From: an uncultured Flavobacteriales bacterium
GTDB lineage: Bacteria; Bacteroidota; Bacteroidia; Flavobacteriales; Crocinitomicaceae
Assembly: GCA_946480085.1 (NCBI GenBank)
Contig: CAMLHZ010000001.1
Span: forward strand, 496,001-560,000
Length of the DNA stretch: 64,000 nucleotides
Direction of reading: 5' to 3'
Below the pieces are notes generated by a model. It saw only the letters and a program-made list of their open reading frames with translations, was not told where the DNA came from and ran no database searches. The position numbers and the translations under genes are program-made. Below are positions 60,972-64,000 of this stretch, one piece after another; the stretch's first letter is position 1; every line of letters starts with the position of its first letter.

Positions 60972-61355
60972 ATGACCGAGAATGAAATCGCCGAAATTGT
61001 ATTTAAAGCAGGATTACAAGTACACAGAAACTTAGGACCAGGATTACTAGAATCAGCATATGAAGCATGTTTGATTTACGAATTGGAGAAGTACGAAATT
61101 GATGTAGAATGCCAAAAAGGACTACCGCTCTATTATGATGAGGTAAAACTGGATGTAGGTTACAGATTAGACTTGATAATAAACAGCAAAGTAATTGTGG
61201 AAATAAAGTCGGTGAGCGAACTGGCTGGAATCCATAAAGCGCAAATATTGACGTATTTAAGATTAACCGATTGTAAATTAGGGTTGTTGATTAATTTTAA
61301 CTCTGAATTATTCAAAAGTGGGTTCAAAAGAGTAATAAACGGTCAACTTGAGTGA
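60972..61355 (+). CDS. GxxExxY protein (PD-(D/E)XK nuclease-like family)
   Basis: 127 residues. The family-defining motif is GPGLLESAYEACL, with GxxExxY visible as G-L-L-E-S-A-Y. Downstream are YRLDLIINSKVIVEIKSV, a D-x(n)-ExK pattern like the catalytic core of PD-(D/E)XK nucleases, and HKAQILTYLRLTDCKLGLLINFN. This family (PDDEXK_3-like) is widespread in Bacteroidota and other phyla; activity and substrate are unknown. It lies in a repeat-flanked block between kynU and kmo. Confidence 0.93.
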   Translation: MTENEIAEIVFKAGLQVHRNLGPGLLESAYEACLIYELEKYEIDVECQKGLPLYYDEVKLDVGYRLDLIINSKVIVEIKSVSELAGIHKAQILTYLRLTDCKLGLLINFNSELFKSGFKRVINGQLE

Positions 61356-61397
61356 TATTTCAGGGGAATTGCCTTAATGTTTTAGATTCTGAACATT

Positions 61398-61454
61398 AAA
61401 CCACTAGGACACAATGTTCACAAAGAATTAAAATTCAATAGTGTCCTTTGTGGT
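61398..61454. repeat. Right flanking palindrome of the GxxExxY gene
   Basis: Arms aaaccactaggacacaatg and agtgtcctttgtggt are near inverses and share the core words with the left repeat at 60826. Confidence 0.65.
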
Positions 61455-61505
61455 CAAGCTAAGAAAGTAAAACGAACGAACGCCCTTTGTGGCAAAAGAT
61501 ATAGA

Positions 61506-62843
61506 ATGAAAAAAGTAGCAGTAGTAGGAGCAGGTCTTGTAGGAAGTTTACAAGCCATTTTATTAGCAAAACGCGGAGTTGAAGTATCGGTTTTTGAACG
61601 TCGACCAGATTTACGTAAGGCAACGCTAATTGGTGGAAAGTCGATTAACCTTGCCTTGTCGGACCGTGGTTGGAAGGCACTTGAATTGGCTGGAATTGCT
61701 GAAGATATTCGTGCGATTTCGATTCCCATGTACAAACGCTGTATGCATGCTTTGGATGGAACATTGACTTACCAACCTTATGGAAAAGAGGATCAGGCAA
61801 TTTATTCTGTTTCTCGCGGTGGTTTGAACCAAAAGTTGATGAACCTTGCTGATAATTATCCAAACATTTCATACCACTTCAATCGTAAGTGTGATGATGT
61901 GAGGTTAGATTCAAATACGCTTCATTTCTCCAATAGTGAATCCGGACAAAAAGAGCAGCACCAGTTCGATCATATTTTCGCAACCGACGGAGCGTTTTCT
62001 GCAGTTCGTATGCGCATGCAGAAATCCATGTTGTTCGATTACTCCCAAAAATACCTGCACCACGGTTACAAAGAATTGGTGATTCCGGCGAATGAAGATG
62101 GAACCCACAAACTCGATAAGAATTGCTTGCACATCTGGCCTCGTGGTGAGTTTATGATGATAGCATTGGCGAATCTGGACGGAAGTTTTACATGCACTTT
62201 GTTCTTCCCAATGTTTGGCGAAACTTCTTTCGATACCTTGAAAACAAGAGAAGAAGTGGAAGCGTTCTTTAAGAAGACCTTCCCAGACGCGGTTCCAATG
62301 ATGCCAACATTGATTGATGATTATTTCGAGAATCCAACGTCAAGCCTAATTATGGTGCGTTGTGAACCTTGGAATTACGAGAACAAGATCTTGTTGATGG
62401 GTGACGCTGCCCATGCAATTGTTCCATTCTACGGGCAAGGAATGAACTGTGGTTTTGAAGATTGCACTGTTTTAGATGAATTCCTGACGAAAAGCAACGC
62501 TGATTGGGATGGCGCTTTCGAGGCCTTCTCAAATCAACGTGTTCCGGATGGAAATGCGATTCTTGATCTGGCGTTGTTGAATTACATCGAAATGCGTGAT
62601 TTAACCGGAAATCCGGACTTCTTGCTACAAAAGAAAATTGAAGCAAAATTTGCCAACCTTTATCCTGAAAAATGGATGCCCTTGTATTCTCAGGTTACGT
62701 TCAGCAATACGCGTTACAGCGATGCTTTGAAAAACGGTCAGCACCAGGAAAGCATTATGAAAGAAGTAATGAAAATGGAAAACATTCATGAAAACTGGAA
62801 CGATGAGGCGGTAATGGATAAAATGCTTGAATTGATTTCTTGA
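61506..62843 (+). CDS. kmo: Kynurenine 3-monooxygenase
   Basis: 445 residues, FAD-dependent hydroxylase. Dinucleotide-binding G8-x-G10-x-x-G13 in VVGAGLVGSLQA, FAD-site GD300AAH in MGDAAHAIVPFYGQGMNCG, and the family segments SINLALSDRGWKALE and RMRMQKSMLFDYSQKYLHHGYKE (in parts). It hydroxylates kynurenine on the way to quinolinate/NAD. Its last codons, MDKMLEL, recur 600 bases downstream. Confidence 0.95.
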   Translation: MKKVAVVGAGLVGSLQAILLAKRGVEVSVFERRPDLRKATLIGGKSINLALSDRGWKALELAGIAEDIRAISIPMYKRCMHALDGTLTYQPYGKEDQAIYSVSRGGLNQKLMNLADNYPNISYHFNRKCDDVRLDSNTLHFSNSESGQKEQHQFDHIFATDGAFSAVRMRMQKSMLFDYSQKYLHHGYKELVIPANEDGTHKLDKNCLHIWPRGEFMMIALANLDGSFTCTLFFPMFGETSFDTLKTREEVEAFFKKTFPDAVPMMPTLIDDYFENPTSSLIMVRCEPWNYENKILLMGDAAHAIVPFYGQGMNCGFEDCTVLDEFLTKSNADWDGAFEAFSNQRVPDGNAILDLALLNYIEMRDLTGNPDFLLQKKIEAKFANLYPEKWMPLYSQVTFSNTRYSDALKNGQHQESIMKEVMKMENIHENWNDEAVMDKMLELIS

Positions 62844-62847
62844 AGTA

Positions 62848-63450
62848 ATGAGAGGTGAATGGAAGATTTACGCGAAACAGATTGTAATCTTTAGTTTACT
62901 TTTTGCCGCTTTGGAACTTGTTGTTTTTGCGGTCGTTAGTTCATTTGCAGCTGGACAGAACATAGGAACAATTTTGACTTGTCAAGTTTCAGTTGAGCTT
63001 ACCAAAGATGTATTGTCTTTAGGGTTTCTTTTGATGGTCTTGTATCGAATTGCTAAGCGACTTGAAGAAGTAAGTTACCCTAAACTGATAATAAGTGCAA
63101 TTGTCTTCTTGGCACTATCTTACCATCTGGAGTTTTTCTTCAAGACTATCTATTTTTACTCAACTCATTCTGGTGGTTATCCGGATGTTGATATTGTCAA
63201 TGCAAGTAATGATAATTTGATGAGGGAGTTGTCAAAACATGGACTCAATATTTTTCCACCATATTATTCTATGAATCACTATTTTTTCTATGCGTTGGAA
63301 AGACTTCTGAATTCCCGAGGAACGATACCATATATTGCTTTAATCTTCAATCCAATTGTGCTTTCGTTATGGGTAAGTGGGATGATTTGGTTGCTAACAA
63401 AAAAGAAGAATCGGAACGTTTTCAAGGAATCAACACTAGACAATGGATAA
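62848..63450 (+). CDS. Membrane protein of unknown function
   Basis: 200 residues with about five hydrophobic helices (IVIFSLLFAALELVVFAVVSSF, VLSLGFLLMVLYRI, KLIISAIVFLALSYHLEFFF, YIALIFNPIVLSLWVSGMIWLL). It begins 4 bases after the kmo stop and its own stop codon falls inside a copy of the kmo 3' end, as if the gene had been inserted at the end of kmo. No family recognised. Confidence 0.6.
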   Translation: MRGEWKIYAKQIVIFSLLFAALELVVFAVVSSFAAGQNIGTILTCQVSVELTKDVLSLGFLLMVLYRIAKRLEEVSYPKLIISAIVFLALSYHLEFFFKTIYFYSTHSGGYPDVDIVNASNDNLMRELSKHGLNIFPPYYSMNHYFFYALERLLNSRGTIPYIALIFNPIVLSLWVSGMIWLLTKKKNRNVFKESTLDNG

Positions 63451-63472
63451 AATGTTGGAACTTATGATGTAA
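63443..63472 (+). pseudogene. Remnant copy of the kmo 3' end
   Basis: atggataaaatg followed by ttggaactt encodes M-D-K-M-L-E-L and then MM-stop, equal to the last residues of kmo (62814-62834). The first 13 bases match exactly; the next three codons differ mostly at synonymous positions. An in-frame stop immediately precedes it, so it is not an active gene. Confidence 0.45.
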
Positions 63473-63512
63473 CCAATGCCATTTCTTAAGATATTTACAA
63501 AAAGCAAAACCC

Positions 63513-64000
63513 ATGAGAAATCTCTTAGTCGTTCTATTTGCAATCGGATTTATACTTCCAGCAGCAGCTCAAAAATCAAGAAAATTTGCTGGTAAATCGC
63601 GTAAAGACTTTTTCGGGGGGGCAGAGGATTATAGAGATATCACCAAAAATGGTTTACAGATCTCTTTTGGTCCAACATATACATTAACCCGAAACAAGGT
63701 CACTGAAGTTGCCGGGATTGACGAAAACAATAGAGGAAATACATCTTACATTGATCCTTCTGGTCGTTTAGGTGGATTTATCGATATCGGAATGGCGCAT
63801 TATATGCTGAAACCGTCTAAATTTTGGAGCTCCAGAAAAAAGCCGGCAGGTGAAGATGGTAAATCGAAGAGAAATTTTGTGGGTTCAAACTTAATTCACC
63901 GAATCGATTGGGGATTGGGGTTCTCTTATATTGGAGGAAAGGAATACACGAAAGTTGATTTCCAGGATGCTGTTGGAAACTATGCTTATTCCACTGAAGG
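63513..64000 (+). CDS. Outer-membrane barrel protein, N-terminal part (partial)
   Basis: Open to the window end. ATG 63513 begins a signal peptide (MRNLLVVLFAIGFILPAAAQ). The visible mature part includes GLQISFGPTYTLTRNKVTEV, GRLGGFIDIGMAHYML and IDWGLGFSYIGGKEY, strand-like segments of a beta-barrel of the porin/OmpW-like kind. Family not certain. Confidence 0.7.
   Translation, partial: MRNLLVVLFAIGFILPAAAQKSRKFAGKSRKDFFGGAEDYRDITKNGLQISFGPTYTLTRNKVTEVAGIDENNRGNTSYIDPSGRLGGFIDIGMAHYMLKPSKFWSSRKKPAGEDGKSKRNFVGSNLIHRIDWGLGFSYIGGKEYTKVDFQDAVGNYAYSTE

Larger units (their letters stand above)
60826..61492 (+). mobile_element. Candidate GxxExxY element with matching flanking palindromes
   Basis: A GxxExxY gene is framed by two related hairpins: left 60826-60899 and right 61398-61454, plus a partial third copy at 61482-61492 (gccctttgtgg). 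Both share the word ACCAC-(a/t)-AGG-(c/a)-CAC and its inverse. The block separates kynU from kmo, two enzymes of one pathway. No transposase is present. Mobility is inferred from layout. Confidence 0.4.

Overview
This window looks like a chromosomal segment from a Bacteroidota bacterium of the order Flavobacteriales, possibly close to Fluviicola/Crocinitomicaceae; the family is my inference. The evidence is: type IX secretion sorting domains of types A and B, promoter -7 boxes of the TAnnTTTG type, outer-membrane barrels with N-terminal signal peptides ending in AQ or GQ, the IPExxxVDY-pyk and acpP-fabF-rnc neighbourhoods, a Bacteroidota-style ctaB/cox/SCO/DUF420 block, and a bacterial kynurenine pathway pair. 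I saw no tRNA, rRNA, CRISPR array, prophage or transposase gene. Layout: 1-6160 holds the end of an ECF sigma gene with an overlapping membrane-anchored GIN-domain gene, then several secreted or membrane proteins without recognised function. 6193-8301 is a three-gene membrane protein/histidine kinase/LuxR-type regulator operon. 8382-10692 carries the ribosome-assembly GTPases Era and Der. 10845-15703 (minus) encodes a 1222-residue T9SS surface protein and two small secreted proteins. 15940-20369 holds a TonB-like lipoprotein, a methyltransferase, a GldK-like SUMF1-type protein and three related small membrane proteins, one broken by a frameshift. 20384-24280 (minus) is deoC, a full aldehyde dehydrogenase, a four-helix-bundle (IVP) gene and a half-length aldehyde dehydrogenase. 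24467-30754 holds cysQ, two overlapping Wzi/RemB-like barrel genes, a DUF4382 lipoprotein and another barrel protein. 30888-36319 is a respiratory oxidase assembly operon: haem O synthase, two subunit III-type proteins, subunit IV, two SCO-like proteins and a DUF420 protein. 36474-44761 carries a DUF6089 barrel, asd, a DEAD-box helicase, a lamin-tail surface protein, a small barrel, pyk and an IPExxxVDY protein. 44949-51613 (minus) is a pair of T9SS leucine-rich-repeat proteins plus a LytS/LytTR-type sensor and regulator. 51729-55537 has rnc, fabF, acpP and the divergent purN-marC pair. 55608-64000 has an M61-like protease, a SUFU-domain protein, hemL, kynU, a GxxExxY gene, kmo, a membrane protein and the start of another barrel gene. 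The most distinctive features are repeats and small inserted genes. A family of TCGA-rich palindromes sits at many gene ends, and one copy has become part of a SCO1 signal peptide. A GxxExxY gene bracketed by matching palindromes separates kynU from kmo. A stand-alone 23S-intervening-sequence-type (IVP) gene bracketed by AT-rich repeats separates the full and half aldehyde dehydrogenases, which together resemble a split ALDH16. A short copy of the kmo 3' end lies 600 bases beyond kmo. These are candidates for small, repeat-bracketed genetic elements that insert between functionally linked genes.
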